Shown here piece by piece: positions 47,664 through 60,193 of a DNA stretch of 64,000 nt. This DNA is from Poecilobothrus nobilitatus (taxonomy: Eukaryota > Arthropoda > Insecta > Diptera > Dolichopodidae), in assembly GCA_947095535.1 (NCBI GenBank), contig OX352774.1, positions 111,913,996 to 111,977,995 of the forward strand, given 5' to 3'. Positions within the stretch are counted from its first letter, which is position 1; each line of letters starts with the position of its first letter. The translations under genes and the position numbers were made by a program. A model generated the notes under the pieces. It was not told where the DNA came from and did not search any database. It saw only the letters and a program-made list of their open reading frames with translations.

Positions 47664-49020
47664 CCAGAGATCATTCTATGAATACCCTTAAAGTAATGCA
47701 GTGTTTTTTTTCTAGATCTTTTAGGTAATATTTACTTAAAATGGAAAATAAAGTTCAATAAACCTCAAAAATATAACTTGTTCTTAATTTCTCTTAATAA
47801 AACTTTCTGCCTCTTTTCTCGAAGAGAAGTAGGTATTATAGTTTTAAAAAAACTTCGAATTTTCGTTCACCACTATAATAAAAACATTTATTATTTAACT
47901 ACAAATATCTTTTTTAAAAAGAGTACACTTCTAGTGTATTGAATCTGGTGATAAAGAGTATGGATAAGGTCACCTTTATTACTATTAACATGGAGAACAT
48001 CAGCTACAATTTCTTGCTCCAAGCATTCATTTTTGCAAAGTCTTTATTCCATTAACTTCATCGTTTTTATATTATAAAAATTCTTAACAGAACCTGAACT
48101 ATAATGTCACGTTTATTTCCAACTGATCTAAAACCAAGTAAATAATTCGTTTACCACGTTTTAATCCCAATTATCACGTTTACTATTACTCTTCTTATTA
48201 TACGCATATACGAGTAAGAATTAAAAAAAGGAAATAAAATAATTTAAAAAGTTTTAAAGCAAAACGAATTAAAACAAAAGTTACTTGAACCCATATCATA
48301 AAATATTTTGCCGTGGGGAGCAAAAACTCATCAACCAATAAATTTTACTCCACTACCCCCTATGCTTTTCAAGAAAAATTGTTTTAAATGTCAAAACAAA
48401 ATCTGATACATTAATAACATAAGGCATATATGAATAATAATAAATAACTAGTTGTAGATTTTAGTAAGAGAATAAGAACATAGAAATGGATACGTAGGTA
48501 TATCAAAAGACTAGAGGGATGAAAACTTTTTTTTTCTTTTATTTGCTTTTGTTCCAATTTAGAAAAGGAAAAGTTTGTTCAATTTTTATTTGAAAATATC
48601 TACAAAAAAATATTTTTTCTTTTAATTTGTATCTAAATCTTCTATTCTAAAATGTTTTTTTTTTTTTTAATTTAAAAGTTCACAAATGAAAACAAAAAAT
48701 AAGTCTTGGGGTATTTTTCAAATACTATTAGTAAATAGATATGTAATTTAGTGTAAAATATACCTATGCAAATATAAATGTATAAGTAGTTGGTACCAAG
48801 TAAAAAAGAGTAAAAATACCATGTTGCTACTAATTGACTAATATTAAACAATGTTAGTCCTGTTACATCCTTTTAATTTTTCTCTATAGTTTTGTAAGAT
48901 ATTTGATCCTCTAGTGTGTCAGTTCTCTATAATCTATTTTCTCTTGAAATGTTAGATGATCCAAACGGGATTTCTCGCAAAACATAATGTGGCATTTAGT
49001 TTTATATACATTACATTTCA
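47664..49020. other. AT-rich non-coding DNA, no gene recognised
   Basis: No supported feature. Confidence 0.5.
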
Positions 49021-49365
49021 TTCATCCAGCCAATGATGTTGTGGTTCAGACATCGGTCTTACATTTAAAAGACCTTGGGTTTAAGTCCCGGCTTGTTCCT
49101 GCAGATTAATAAAAAATAATATAATATCTAAATAGTAAATATACATATATCCTATAAAATATCATATCGTAATATTTAATAAAATAAAAATAAAATAATT
49201 CTTGTATAAGATAATAGATGGCTTATACAATATAGCTACATCCGAGGAATCACCGGCTTAGTGAATCTATAATGATTCAAGAAAATGAAGTTTTGTTAAA
49301 TATGAATAATAAATGACTTAGTGAATGCTCAATACTCCTTATAGGAGTGGAGGATAGAAAAACAA
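49021..49365 (+). mobile_element. tRNA-derived SINE, family SINE-A, full-length copy
   Basis: TTCATCCAGCCAATGATGTTG, then an A-box-like GATGTTGTGGTTCAGAC and B-box-like GGGTTTAAGTCCC. After GATTAATAAAAAATAAT comes an AT-rich body, TATAAGATAATAGATGG and a central ATCACCGGCTTAGTGAAT. The 3' tail is AATAATAAATGACTTAGTG, ATGCTCAATACTCCTTATAG, GAGTGGAGGATAG and poly-A. This order is the same as the minus-strand copy at 40213-40584. It is about 345 bp, with no clear target duplication. Confidence 0.75.
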
Positions 49366-50535
49366 AATTTTCCTCAGTTTTTGATATTGTCGACAATTCC
49401 TTTCGCTATAATACGGTTAACTTTTAACTATAGAACATGACTATTTGTTGTGTTGGGTAAACAAAATTTTTTCCTTAAGAATGTGGTTCATTTGAATTTT
49501 AATGGTATCTAAATTTGTTTTGTTAATTTTAAAGATTTTTTTTGAATTTTAGAGCTTTTTGTTCGAATAGATTTTCTTTTTATTAATTCTATAAAAATAT
49601 TTTATTTTAGTTTATTGAATTGTGATCGTTATATTGTTAGGCAAATTTCAAAGATAAACGATAAATATATTTTGCCTTAGTTTTAAACTAAATTCATTTC
49701 ATTCAAATTTACAAATTATATTTCTACGCAGTAATTAAATTTTACATAGTATTAGGCAATAGGTACGAAAGTGATAAAACGTATAATATAAATTTTCATA
49801 TGAATTTATAACATATATGGAAAATTTAACACACCATAATTCTTATGTTAAAAGTTTAAACTAAAGCGGAAACAATAATTATCCTTATAGTATCTAACAT
49901 ATTATAGAAGATGCATTAAACATTTTTTTATAATGTTATATATTATACTTTTTTTCCTTTTGATTTTTGCTTGAACATAAAAGGGGATTCGATAATTAAT
50001 AGCGGCAAAAAAAAAAATATTTATTTCATATTTTCATTCTTAGATTTTAGAACTTTTTTAATAATTTTTCATTGATTGCTGTTAAAAATATAATAAGGTT
50101 AAAGATGAAAAGTTCTTTTTCTATGCAAATTAATGTTAGGCATTCATTAGGTATAAAATATAATCAATACACTTTTGAAGTTGTACCTACTGAAATCATT
50201 AAAAAAAATATTTAATGCAGATTCATCAATTGAATATCTTTTCAATTAAAAAGTTAGGATTAAGGTAAACTAATTTGAAAGAGTCAAAATAAAGCAAAAT
50301 GTATCTACATAAATTTCAATTATATATGCAAAAAATTAATTAAATTAAAATGTGCATATATGCAATCAATATAAGGGATGATTTATTAAATTAATGATTA
50401 TATTATAAGGTTTGATAAGTAAAATGGTTGAATAAATGTTTGTAGGTTATTGTGAATTTTTATTGAGCTTAATCAATTAAAATAAAGTTAAGAAAAAATA
50501 CTTCCCATATAGAAAAATTTTATATTTAGAAAAAG
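49366..50535. other. AT-rich non-coding DNA, no gene recognised
   Basis: No supported feature. Confidence 0.5.
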
Positions 50536-50745
50536 ATGCATGCTGCCGGAGGATCTGAGATGAGCGGTAGATATTCTAACAACTCTTCCTTTAATTCGTT
50601 AATGAGGCCTCGTTGGATAAAAGCGTATAAAATACGCTGTAAACATCGAGGAAATATGGCTAATACCACAGACGTTGTAAATTTACCTCACAATAAAGAA
50701 ATAAATTCCCCCTCACAGGGGAATAAACTAAAAAAAAATAGTTAA
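50536..50745 (+). CDS. possible 69-residue small ORF, uncharacterised
   Basis: This ATG-initiated frame (context AAAAAGATGC) ends at TAA. Its base composition is clearly less AT-rich than the flanks, and its residue use is protein-like: MHAAGGSEMSGRYSNN, then a basic stretch RPRWIKAYKIRCKHRG, then NMANTTDVVNLPHNKE and a Lys/Ser/Asn tail. There is no signal peptide or membrane segment, and I do not recognise a family. It could be a small gene, the first exon of a larger one, or a fragment of a retroelement ORF. The terminal Lys-Asn codons run into a poly-A tract (AAACTAAAAAAAAATAG), which suggests either a natural 3' end or a processed or retroposed fragment. Sequence comparison is needed to decide, and confidence in coding is low to moderate. 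Confidence 0.35.
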   Translation: MHAAGGSEMSGRYSNNSSFNSLMRPRWIKAYKIRCKHRGNMANTTDVVNLPHNKEINSPSQGNKLKKNS

Positions 50746-52260
50746 TTTTCATCATCATTGTATCCTCTTAATATAAGTCGTTTCAGTGTTTTGATTCTAA
50801 ATAAGTTTTTTTTTTTAAAGCTGTATTTTTTTAATAAAGTTTGTGAAGAAAAAATCTTTGCTTTTACAAACTTTTCCCCCGGTGTGAATAGAATGCTCGA
50901 CGGTTATTTTGTTTTTTCATAATATTAACCAACAAAATCCCTTTTTCTATCCGTTGATTTTGAAATTTCGTGTTGATTGTCCTCATTGATGGCCTCTACC
51001 AGCTATTCAATACTCCTTATAGCAGTGGATAGTGTCCATTCTTTAGTTTCTGGTGTGTACCAATGAATCAAAGATAACAAATCGAAATTCAAAAGCGTTT
51101 GTAGTTTATTTTAAATAATCTTCCTAGCATGATTGCGGCATTCGAAATTTAAATAATATTATGTTTATTTATATAGAAGTGATTTTAAAATGTATTAATG
51201 TATAGGCAGAGGTGGAAAGTTAAGAACTCTATGATAATAGCAGATAGACTTTAATAACACATAATATAAGAACTACTTTATCTGCCAAACAAGTTTTTTT
51301 TTGAAGCAATGGTGAAGGCAACTAACATTTTTAAATGATATAGAAACAAAAAAATGAAGAATTAGTTTGCCATTTAAAATAAAAAACCAAAAGAATCTTA
51401 TTTTTATTTGTCTCCTTCAATATAGATATTATTGTAATAGTATTAAGAATTTTTTAAGTTTCTATTGTTTTCTTTTTTATTTATGTTCTATTTGCCAAAT
51501 AAGTTTTCTACAATTTAATAATACAAATATTTTTTCTCCACCATAATTATAAAAGTGATTTTGGTTTGAAAAATCTGGTTAATTAAAAACCTTAATGGTA
51601 TTATGGTTGGTTTTATATTGATTTATTAACTTAATATAAAAAAGGTTTCATTATTGTTAAATGTTTCTTCTTTAATCTGATAAAATGAATCACTCATTCT
51701 TTAAATATTTTATAAAATTCTTTTGTCTTTTGCATTATTGAGGTCCATTTACTTTATTAGGGCCTAGATAAAAAATAATTAAATTATTATAATACATATA
51801 TTCGTATAATTTTTTGTAATATCAAAATAGGTATATTTAATGTTGAAAAATTCTAATGTTCCGAAACAATTAAAACAAAATAAAAGTAAATAAAAACTTC
51901 TTTTGTCTACAAGATTTTGAAGTGGGTAATGACATATGAACATAGTATATAGGACAAATGCTAAAGGTAGAATACAGGAGAAGTGAATATTATAGGTTAA
52001 AGTATATTATAATAACATATAGAACATTTATACGATTTCTTTTCCTTTATTTTAGTCTTCGATCTTACAGCCCAGTAATAGAAAAATATAGCTAAAAGAA
52101 AAAACTAGAGTAACAATTTGTTTATATGTCGCAATATAAATTTTATATTTTAAATTATTTAATGGTTTTCCAACAAAAAGTTAAAAGAAGTTTAAGTTTA
52201 AACTTAAATAGCAACTACATTTTTTAAGTAAATGAAAACAATTACTTAAAAAATGTGGTT
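50746..52260. other. mostly AT-rich non-coding DNA with one SINE-A tail relic
   Basis: 51003-51034 (TTCAATACTCCTTATAGCAG, TGGATAG) matches the SINE-A 3' tail (TCAATACTCCTTATAGGAG, TGGAGGATAG) without a recognisable body. Otherwise nothing is supported. Confidence 0.45.
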
Positions 52261-52261
52261 A

Positions 52262-52870
52262 ACAAACAGCATCACCTCCTGATTTGATTTAACGATGTCC
52301 GGAACAAAGGAAGGGGGAGTTCGAATCTGGCCAAAATCGGTCCATGGGTTCACTTCAGATAGAAGAAAAGATATAACCTTTATATTTGGTACAAGGGTAT
52401 TCTGTTATTCCTTTTCTTTAAAATTGTAAACTGGCATTTGAGATGATTTGGACCATGTGTTCGGATTTTGTAAACTTCCGAATTAACCAAAGAATGAACG
52501 AGCATACGTCCAAAACCAAAAAGATAGCACCTTTAAAATTGGTACAAGAGTGTTATTTAAAATAATTTCCTCTATGTCCCTGAGATGGATTTGATGAATT
52601 CGAGTGGCAATTCGGGTATCTGACACACGCCTGCCAAGCCTAACAAGCTTATTTTCAAAATTAATAAAGATAGAAACTTGAAATTTTGTACAACGGTGTT
52701 AAAGGATGCCTCTTTTACGTTCCTGAAATTCGAGATGAATAAGGAAGAAAAGGGAAGTGTTTCAAGCAGCTGCCAAAAAACTTATTGATTTTTAATTTAA
52801 TTGGAATTATTCAGGTGTTGGGTATTAATAAGTCGATTGCATCGACTTACTGTTATATATACATGTTCTA
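52262..52870 (+). mobile_element. Helentron/DINE-like non-autonomous element with 150-bp tandem repeats and 3' stem-loop
   Basis: Less AT-rich than its surroundings. Three tandem units of about 150 bp are marked by AAAGATATAACCTT..TTTGGTACAAGGGT (near 52367), AAAGATAGCACCTT..TTGGTACAAGAGTG (near 52521) and AAAGATAGAAACTTG..TTTGTACAACGGTG (near 52665). The 3' end has GGGTATTAA followed by a perfect stem-loop (stem TAAGTCGAT, loop TGC, 52829-52849), then CTGTTATATATACATG. GGGTAT plus a stem-loop close to the end is how DINE-1-like elements terminate, but the sequence is distinct from copies 1-3. No ORF, and the 5' end is not recognised. Confidence 0.55.
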
Positions 52871-54006
52871 TTTTAATATGTTCTTTTTTTATTATGACAT
52901 ATATAATGGTAGAAAGATAAATTTAATAAAACTTTTCCGAATCTCCGAATTTTGAAAATATTATCAACAATAAAATGTACATTTAAAATTTTTAATCAAT
53001 TTAAAAAAAACCTTTGTTATTAAATATTATTTATTGTTTTATTTAATTTTTTTATTTTTTCTGATTGCAAAAAACCAAAGCTGAAAATCCATTATTTTTT
53101 TTTAATTTTGTTTTATTTTGAATTTAAATAAAATGGAAAAAAATTATGTAAAATTAATATTTTAACTTTATTTAAATGTTTGGCATTAATTAATTTATTT
53201 TAAAAGTTCTTACCTTTTTTTGTGATATTATACAATAATATGAAAACCTGCAGTACCGTCATGAAAAGTTAAACGATTATAACAACAAAAAAAAATAAAA
53301 AAAAAATCTTTAAAATTAAAAAAAAAATTCTGTTGTATTTTAAAGTTGTTTTTACGCTGTTCTATGACTCATACATACTTAATATCAAAAAAATAAATAT
53401 TCTGTGTTCAAAAATATTGTAATAACACAGAAAAATAACAAAATGCTTTAACAATTTTCCAATTTTTCAAATAATTTCAAACAATTTAACGGGATGCCCT
53501 TAAGTATCTATTTTTTTTTTTTTTGCAAAAAAAAAACAACAAAAAAAACAAAACATCATTAATAAAATGTTTGATTTATGTATCAGACAGACCAAAATGA
53601 AATTAAGTGAATCATTAATCTTTTTAAAATAAATTTTCCAATTTGACTGTCATACTAATTTTTTTTTTTATTATTATTTGAATTAAATTCCATTTAATAT
53701 TTAATTGTAGATGGAAGTTTTTAATGTACCTACAAAAAAAATATAGGAATACTCTTTATTATCATTTTTGTTTAATTTTTTTGAATATATCTTCAGTATA
53801 TTTTTACATAAAATTTAACTCAAAAGTTACGCGAGGCATACGCGATATACTTTATATATTAAAAATCGTTTTCTATTTCTACATAACCTTTATTTAAAAA
53901 CTATGCTGAGAATAATAAAGTTTTTATGTTATTTTATACAGAGTGTTTCCCAATAGGTAGGGAATTGCTGTATTAACTTGCAGATTGGCGAGGATATGCC
54001 TTATAG
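52871..54006. other. AT-rich non-coding DNA with a possible MITE end
   Basis: TTATACAGAGTGTTTCCC at 53935-53952 resembles the terminus of the MITE at 58923 (TTATACAAGGTGTTTCC). No matching inverse end was found, so this is at most a relic. Confidence 0.4.
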
Positions 54007-54096
54007 TTTTTTTTTTTCTTTCTCATACTCCTATAAGGATCATAGAGCATCCACTAAGTCATTTATTATTCATTTTTGAATAAACTTCAGTTTTAC
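54007..54096 (-). repeat. SINE-A 3' tail fragment
   Basis: Read on the minus strand: AAACTGAAGTTTATTC, AATGAATAATAAATGACTTA, GTGGATGCTCTATGATCC, TTATAGGAGTATGAGAAAG, then poly-A (plus-strand poly-T at 54007-54018). It corresponds to the last 90 bp of the full copies. The Pol III head is absent, indicating a 5'-truncated retroposition. Confidence 0.7.
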
Positions 54097-56868
54097 CTTA
54101 TAGTGGGGATGGGGACCTTACAAAAATTTTTAGAGTATAGGTATATAGGGAATTCAAATTTGATTATACCTTACCTTGGAAATAAGCAACATGTAATGTT
54201 ATGATAATGAAATTTGAAGCAGACATTTAGTATCTTAATTTTGAAAATGTATATAGTTAAAATCTTATATTATTCCGGAAAGAACAACAATAATTATTGA
54301 GGCGAAGTATCACGCGACGTCGTAAGATGTCTTTAAAATTTCATACCATGACTTTCCGAAAAATCAACGGCAAACCTTTTAGCCAAAGCTAATGAAGAAA
54401 TTGAACATTTTTACGTCGTAATTTCAAAACTGAGACTATAGAAGAATTTCCAATTTTCTCAGTAACAAAACTATAAAGACTACATAATATGAGGCAGTTT
54501 TGTCTTTTTATACTTGCAGACTCTATACTTGGAAATTTTCACTTGGAAATTCTTACAACTTCATTTGAAATCTGGCTTAATTCAAATTAACAAAAGAAAT
54601 GGATCATTGTATATAAGAGTTTCTACTTACATAGGTACAGATGTACCAAGGGATCATAATCTATTATTAGGTGTTACGTATGAGATGCAAAGTTGTTGTG
54701 TATATAAAATCATCAAAGATACACAAAAATGATGACAAAACATTAGTAGAGAGTAGAATAATACTCTTATGGAAATAAATAATCAACTTACACAAAATAG
54801 GAAAAAATGCAAACACATTCTGTTGTAATCACCGTGTTTAAGAAGAAGAAGAATAAAATAAACCTTTTTGGTTGTGTTGGCAAAATTATCCTATTATGTT
54901 AAAAAAGTAGTTTAAGTGTTAATATGCTTGAATTATGCACAACGTAATTAACCTAAAGATAAATTTTTTAGGATAACAAAGGATAACTACCTCTTAACTA
55001 ACTCTTCTACATGAAATTTTAAGACCGGAAAGTTGTACATAATATTATAAATAATTAAAACCTTTTGTATTATTTGTAATCTCTAAGCATAATCTTTAAG
55101 CATAATTTTCTCGAAAATCCACATGCAAAGGGAAAAATTGTGTTCGCTACAACCTATCTTACATAAGTTACATGTTACCATAGTTACTAATCGAATATCT
55201 TATAGACAATATTTTGAATTTTTTCCCTTTTGTTAAAGATTTGAACGATATTGCAAGAGGGATGCCTGTACATTTATGTATGAATTAATTCATATTTTAT
55301 TATATTATAAATCGTGGACAAAAATTATATACCCTTGAAAATAAATTATAAAAGCTAAAAAAAAAAAACCGCTTAATCTTTTAAATGCATTTTAGTATTT
55401 ATTTGTGCTTTGTAAAAATTTTAGTAGTGGCTTTTCATAATATGTTTATTAAAATATATTTATAATATATGTATGTATCTTTAATATACGAGTATATTAT
55501 GATATTATGTATATATTATATACTATATGTAAGTACATTATAGAGAAGTATAGGGAATATGTAATTTTTCTTGTCATAAATTTGGCAGCAATAATGAATT
55601 CCCTAATGATAAAATATTTTAATTTTTCTTTTATTAATCGTTTGTGCTGTTTCCATTTAATTTATTAATTTCTCAGTCGCATTTTACATTTTATTTATTT
55701 TTTTTGAAAAAAAGTAATTTAAAATTTTGGAATAAAATATTTTATAAAATTTTCTTGTATTATTGAAAGTTTGTAATTTATTTTAATTTTTGAAAAAATT
55801 AGATGGTTGAGACATAACTGCCCAACCAATTTGGTGCTTATAGTAGATAATTTAATATTTTATTCATAATTGCATCAACAATTTTGGAATAATTTCATTA
55901 ATTTTAAACATAAATAAAGTGTTAAATAATATGAAATATTGGACATCATTTTAATTGAAAAATCGTGGTGTTTTACAAAAAAAAAAAATTACATTACAAT
56001 TTAATTTTAGGAATTTTAGACTCAAAAATTAGTTAAAACAGTTAAATGAATTGAAATAAAATTATGCTTTCATAAATGCACTGAACTCCGTATACTTTTA
56101 TAATACAAAAACTATAAAATATACAATTTCTATTAAACAAGGCAAAAAAAAAAGATTTTTCAACTTTTATCTTCAAATAACTTCAGATAAACTTTCAAAA
56201 TATTGGTTTTTTTTTTTCTTTTGTTATTAATTTAAAGTTTTTATAATAACACTCTTTTTTTTAACTTTTAATTGTAGATAAAAAGATATGAAAATAACTC
56301 TTTTTTTTATTGCACATGAGCAAGTTAATATAGCCCCTAAAAGTCGGCAAATGTTCAAAATACAACTATAATTCAACTTGCATCCAATATATTTTTCTAT
56401 TTAAAAATGTCACAGTTGTTTTATATGTAAAACTTATGTTAAGCTGCATTAAATCTTAGTTTCTGAAGAATGTCTTTTTTTGAAGTAGAGGTTAATAGTT
56501 AATAGCATTGCCATAAAAGGTTTAAATTTTTAAATGAAAATAAAAAACAATTAACGAAACGTAGTGATATAAACTTTAAAAATAGTGAACATTTTTTACT
56601 GCAACTGCATATCTTATATATATATTTTGTTTCTTCGTTTTGCGTCGACAAAAAATTTTTAAAGTTTAAAAAAAGGATGTTCAAGAATTTAAAACTTTCA
56701 GGTAGTACAATTTAACAGATTCAATATTAAAGATTGTTTTACTATGTTGTAAAGATTTTCCACCTTACATTATAAAATTTGTGTTGTGTTTTAAATTTTA
56801 ATCAAATTCAATAGATTAGAGAGCGGGAAAGAGAGAGAGATATAGAAAACGAGGCTATATGACAGTTA
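54097..56868. other. AT-rich non-coding DNA, no gene recognised
   Basis: The 72-codon frame at 54514-54732 has a repeated TACTTGGAAATTTTCACTTGGAAATT start and no recognisable family. Its upstream flank (CACGCGACGTCGTAAG, 54311-54326) is a small GC patch. 55440-55560 is a TATA-rich simple tract. Confidence 0.45.
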
Positions 56869-57265
56869 GCATAAATCCATTTCTCAAAAAGACATTTGGC
56901 ATAAACCCAGTTGACAAAAAAAAAGACTTTTAGCATAAAACCAGTCAGCATAAAAAGACATTTAGCAAAATTCCATTTGTACTAATTGGACACTTCGCAT
57001 AAAATTTTATTGGCATCATCGTCATTACCATCATGAGCAACACTACCAACATTATTACGTAACCAACAACCAATATATCATATACAAAAAATTTTTTGTC
57101 AAATATCCCATTTACTAAAAAGATTTATGACAAATGTCCCATTAGTATAAATGGAATTTTGCTAAATGTCTTTTTATGCTAACTGGTTTCATACTAACAG
57201 TCTTTTTATGCCGACTGGGTTTATGCCAAATGTCTTTTTGAGAAATAGATTTAGGTCAACTGGCG
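56869..57265. mobile_element. foldback element with tandemly repeated arms
   Basis: Arms 56869-57008 and 57122-57265 are inverse copies of each other. Both, read inward, contain ATTTCTCAAAAAGACATTTG, GCATAAACCCAGT, AGCATAAAACCAGT (arm 2: AGTATGAAACCAGT), CAGCATAAAAAGACATTTAG, CAAAATTCCATTT and ACTAAT.GGACA. Within each arm a roughly 20-bp motif, of type GCATAAAAAGACATTT with CCAGT, is repeated three to four times. The centre (57009-57121) is unique. Arms made of short direct repeats around a small loop are typical of foldback transposons. No coding capacity, and the 60-codon frame at 57166 is an arm artefact. Confidence 0.7.
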
Positions 57266-58922
57266 TGCTCCCAGAAAACAATTGTCCTAAGATCTTTGTT
57301 TATAGTTCGTTTTTTTGGAAACGCGTACAAATAAAATATAACAAATAATAATAATTAACTCTTTATTCAACTTTTTAGAAATCTAATTCCATGCCGAAAT
57401 TTAATGAACAAAAATGGAATGAATAATTATTGTATTGTTATTAACAGCTTTCTACTACCTATTGCAATCATAATGCTGATTCTTTATAAAATTATAAAGG
57501 TACAAAAAAGGACATCTTTTAATAAATTTCCAAAAAAAAAGTTTTTGATGTTTTAATTTGGATTTTCATGATGCTTTAATTTGAATATAATTAAAGAAAT
57601 TTTTGAATTTTTAAATACCTACGTTTTAATTTCTTTATTTGAATTTTTTCAATTTAACAGATTCAAAAAAAAAAACTAAGAACCTGATTTTTGTTTCATT
57701 TTAAAAGCATTATTTTAATTTTAAATTAAAGTAAAAAAGTATATTTTATAGCATTTCAACCATAAACTTTCTTTTATACAATTTTTAATTTATGTTTTTC
57801 TATATTTTTTTTTTTTTTTTTGAAAATCTTCCCGTCTACTTAATTCTTATACAAAGTAAAAACTTATCGTTTAAGCTAGTTCCAAGCAATTAAGTCGAAA
57901 ATAAAAAAAAAAAAAACTCAAATAAAAAATTATTGTATTAAAAAAAAAAAGTTTCCTAAATTTCAAAAAAACAAAAAAAAAAAAAATAAACAACAACAAA
58001 GAGAGTAAAAAATTATTAAAGGAATGAACCAAAGAATTTATTTTACAATTGAAAAGTTGCATGCTATAAAGTTTTACATGCAATTAAATTTGAAATACAA
58101 GCATACAAATCACGAAATGCATCAAATAGAGCTGTTTTTGTTTTTTTTTTTTTTGAGAAGGAAATTTTCTTTTAAAGAAAAAAAAAAACTATAATTTTTT
58201 TTTTATACAGGGAGATGAAACAAGAAAAAATTGTTATATGGGGCATGGCATTTAAACCCCATGTTTGTTTTTTTTTTTTTTTACTATAGGTATTAATAAT
58301 ATTTCCATTCGAAATGTCAAAAGATAAAGATTATAAATTTTTTTTACTCTTAGTAACAAAATTTCACCTAAATGCAGTGAAACTTCTATAACTTGAACTT
58401 TCTAAATGTTCGGAAATTGGTTCGAGTTAAAGAGAATTCGAGTAATAGAGATTTAAAAAAAATTTCACAAAGCATAATTAAATTAATTTTTTCTTTTAAA
58501 GATAAATATTTTAATTTTCTACTGGGCATTATTTTAATTTTCGAATTTACAACAAACACAAAAAATATGTTATTGCCTGAATTGAATGTTTATAACTGTC
58601 TAATATGTAAACATATACAAGTATGTACCTATATACACAACATGTTAACAAATAATGATGAAAACTAAAACCGGAATGAGAGAATGATAACAAAAAATAA
58701 CAAAAATAATAACAAAAGTTATATTTTATTTTCAATTTAATTCAACAAAATGTTCGAGTTAAGGGAACTTTTTTACTCAAAATGACATTAAATAGTTCGA
58801 GTTAAAGAGATTAGGTACGAGTTAAGGAAGTTGCACTGTAATATTTATTTTATATTAATTTGCAAATAAATCTGACATTTGATAATTAAAATTTTAATTA
58901 CGTACAATTAAAATAATAATAG
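57266..58922. other. AT-rich non-coding DNA, no gene recognised
   Basis: Long A and T homopolymers (57900-58000, 58140-58285). Between 58400 and 58840 there are scattered TTCGAGTTAA(A/G)GAGA and TTCGAGTTAAGGGA motifs (58422, 58753, 58797 and 58818 areas) that may mark an old repeat. No gene is supported. Confidence 0.45.
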
Positions 58923-59147
58923 TTATACAAGGTGTTTCCGACGCGATGGTCTTGAAATGGATGATCGGCCATGTCGAAACGAACAAAATGTGTATTGGAG
59001 GGTAAAGTCGCTAGAATATTTTGAACCCCTCATATATCGAAAAGGGTCAAGAATAGACTCCCCACCCCTTCAATACAATTTTTTGTTCATCTCGACATAT
59101 CCAATCACCCATTTCAAGGACCATCGAGTTGGAATCACCCTGTATAA
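58923..59147. mobile_element. palindromic MITE, about 225 bp
   Basis: The left end is TTATACAAGGTGTTTCC and the right end, inverted, is TTATACAGGGTGATTCC. The inverse similarity continues through CGATGGTCTTGAAATGGATG / CGATGGTCCTTGAAATGGGTG, CATGTCGAAACGAACAAAA / TATGTCGAGATGAACAAAA and TGTATTGGAGGG / TGTATTGAAGGGG, giving arms near 85-90 bp. A TA-type target is plausible, since AGTTATACA and TGTATAATA both contain TA at the border. The plus-strand 67-codon frame at 58957-59160 runs through the palindrome and is not a gene. Confidence 0.75.
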
Positions 59148-60193
59148 TAATGCAGGTTAGAAAAAGACAACTGCATAAAAATTGAGAAAAAACTAAGCTG
59201 TTGTATATACCTAAAATCGAAATTAGAGCTAAATATATAATACCTAATTAGTTTGATTTTAAAATCCAAATTTCAAAATTAATTTTGTGCCACCCTGTGA
59301 ACTTGCATTAATATTTCATTAAAAGATGTATAAAGAGCATTGGAAATCAGAACATTGAGCGAATACTACAAAATAAATTCCTTGACTCATCATAATGCAA
59401 ATTTTATACAAAGATGACTAATTCCAATGTTGAAAAGCCGCCAAATCAAATATCTTAGTATTTAAGTAGCAGTTAGCAAAAATTAACAAATTTTACAGTT
59501 ATTTAAAAAAAATACAATACTATTTCTTAAAATTTTAAAATTTTGTATCTACGTAAGGGAGAAAATGTAAAAAAAAAATGTTATACAAATTTCTTATATT
59601 ATGTAGCAAAACTAAATATGAATAATTTAAAAAAAAAAACATTGTTTGAAGAGCTTAAGTCAAACTGGTACACTTTTATTAACAAGCTCTTTTAATTTTT
59701 ATTAACAAGCTCTAATAATAAAATTTATAGGATGATTCATATAATATTTTCCTTTGTTACTTTGTCTTCTTTATAATATTAAACGCGAAGATGTCGGCAA
59801 GGAATAAGAACACGAATTCAATGATAAAAAAATGTTTCCACTATTATTTTAATTATAGCTTTATCTGGCGGAATATTCATATCGCGATAAAATTATGGCC
59901 CCTTATCTCTTGAGTCCAGACAGTCAAGTTTTTACAAATTTTATTAGTTAAATTTTCAGGAAAATGAAAATGGAGATAATACCCAAAATATTTATTAGAA
60001 AAAAAGATTTAGAAAATGATGAGCTTATTAAAAGTTAATTTTCGCTTAATGGCTCATATTATTTGAAACAGTGATTCATAATGCTTAGAAAATATGAAAA
60101 TCTAAAAAAGGGTTAATTTCTCTGAGCATATTCAAAAAATGGGCGACAAAAAAAAATTTCATATTTTTTAAAGTTAGTACCTACCTAATATTC
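59148..60193. other. AT-rich non-coding DNA, no gene recognised
   Basis: AACAAGCTCTTTTAATTTTT / AACAAGCTCTAATAATAAAA at 59682-59720 is a small direct repeat. No other feature is supported. Confidence 0.5.

Noticed and set aside
54514..54732. 72-codon frame with mixed composition
   Set aside because: Starts in a small internal duplication, lacks an ATG at the track start and any family signature; not enough to call a gene.
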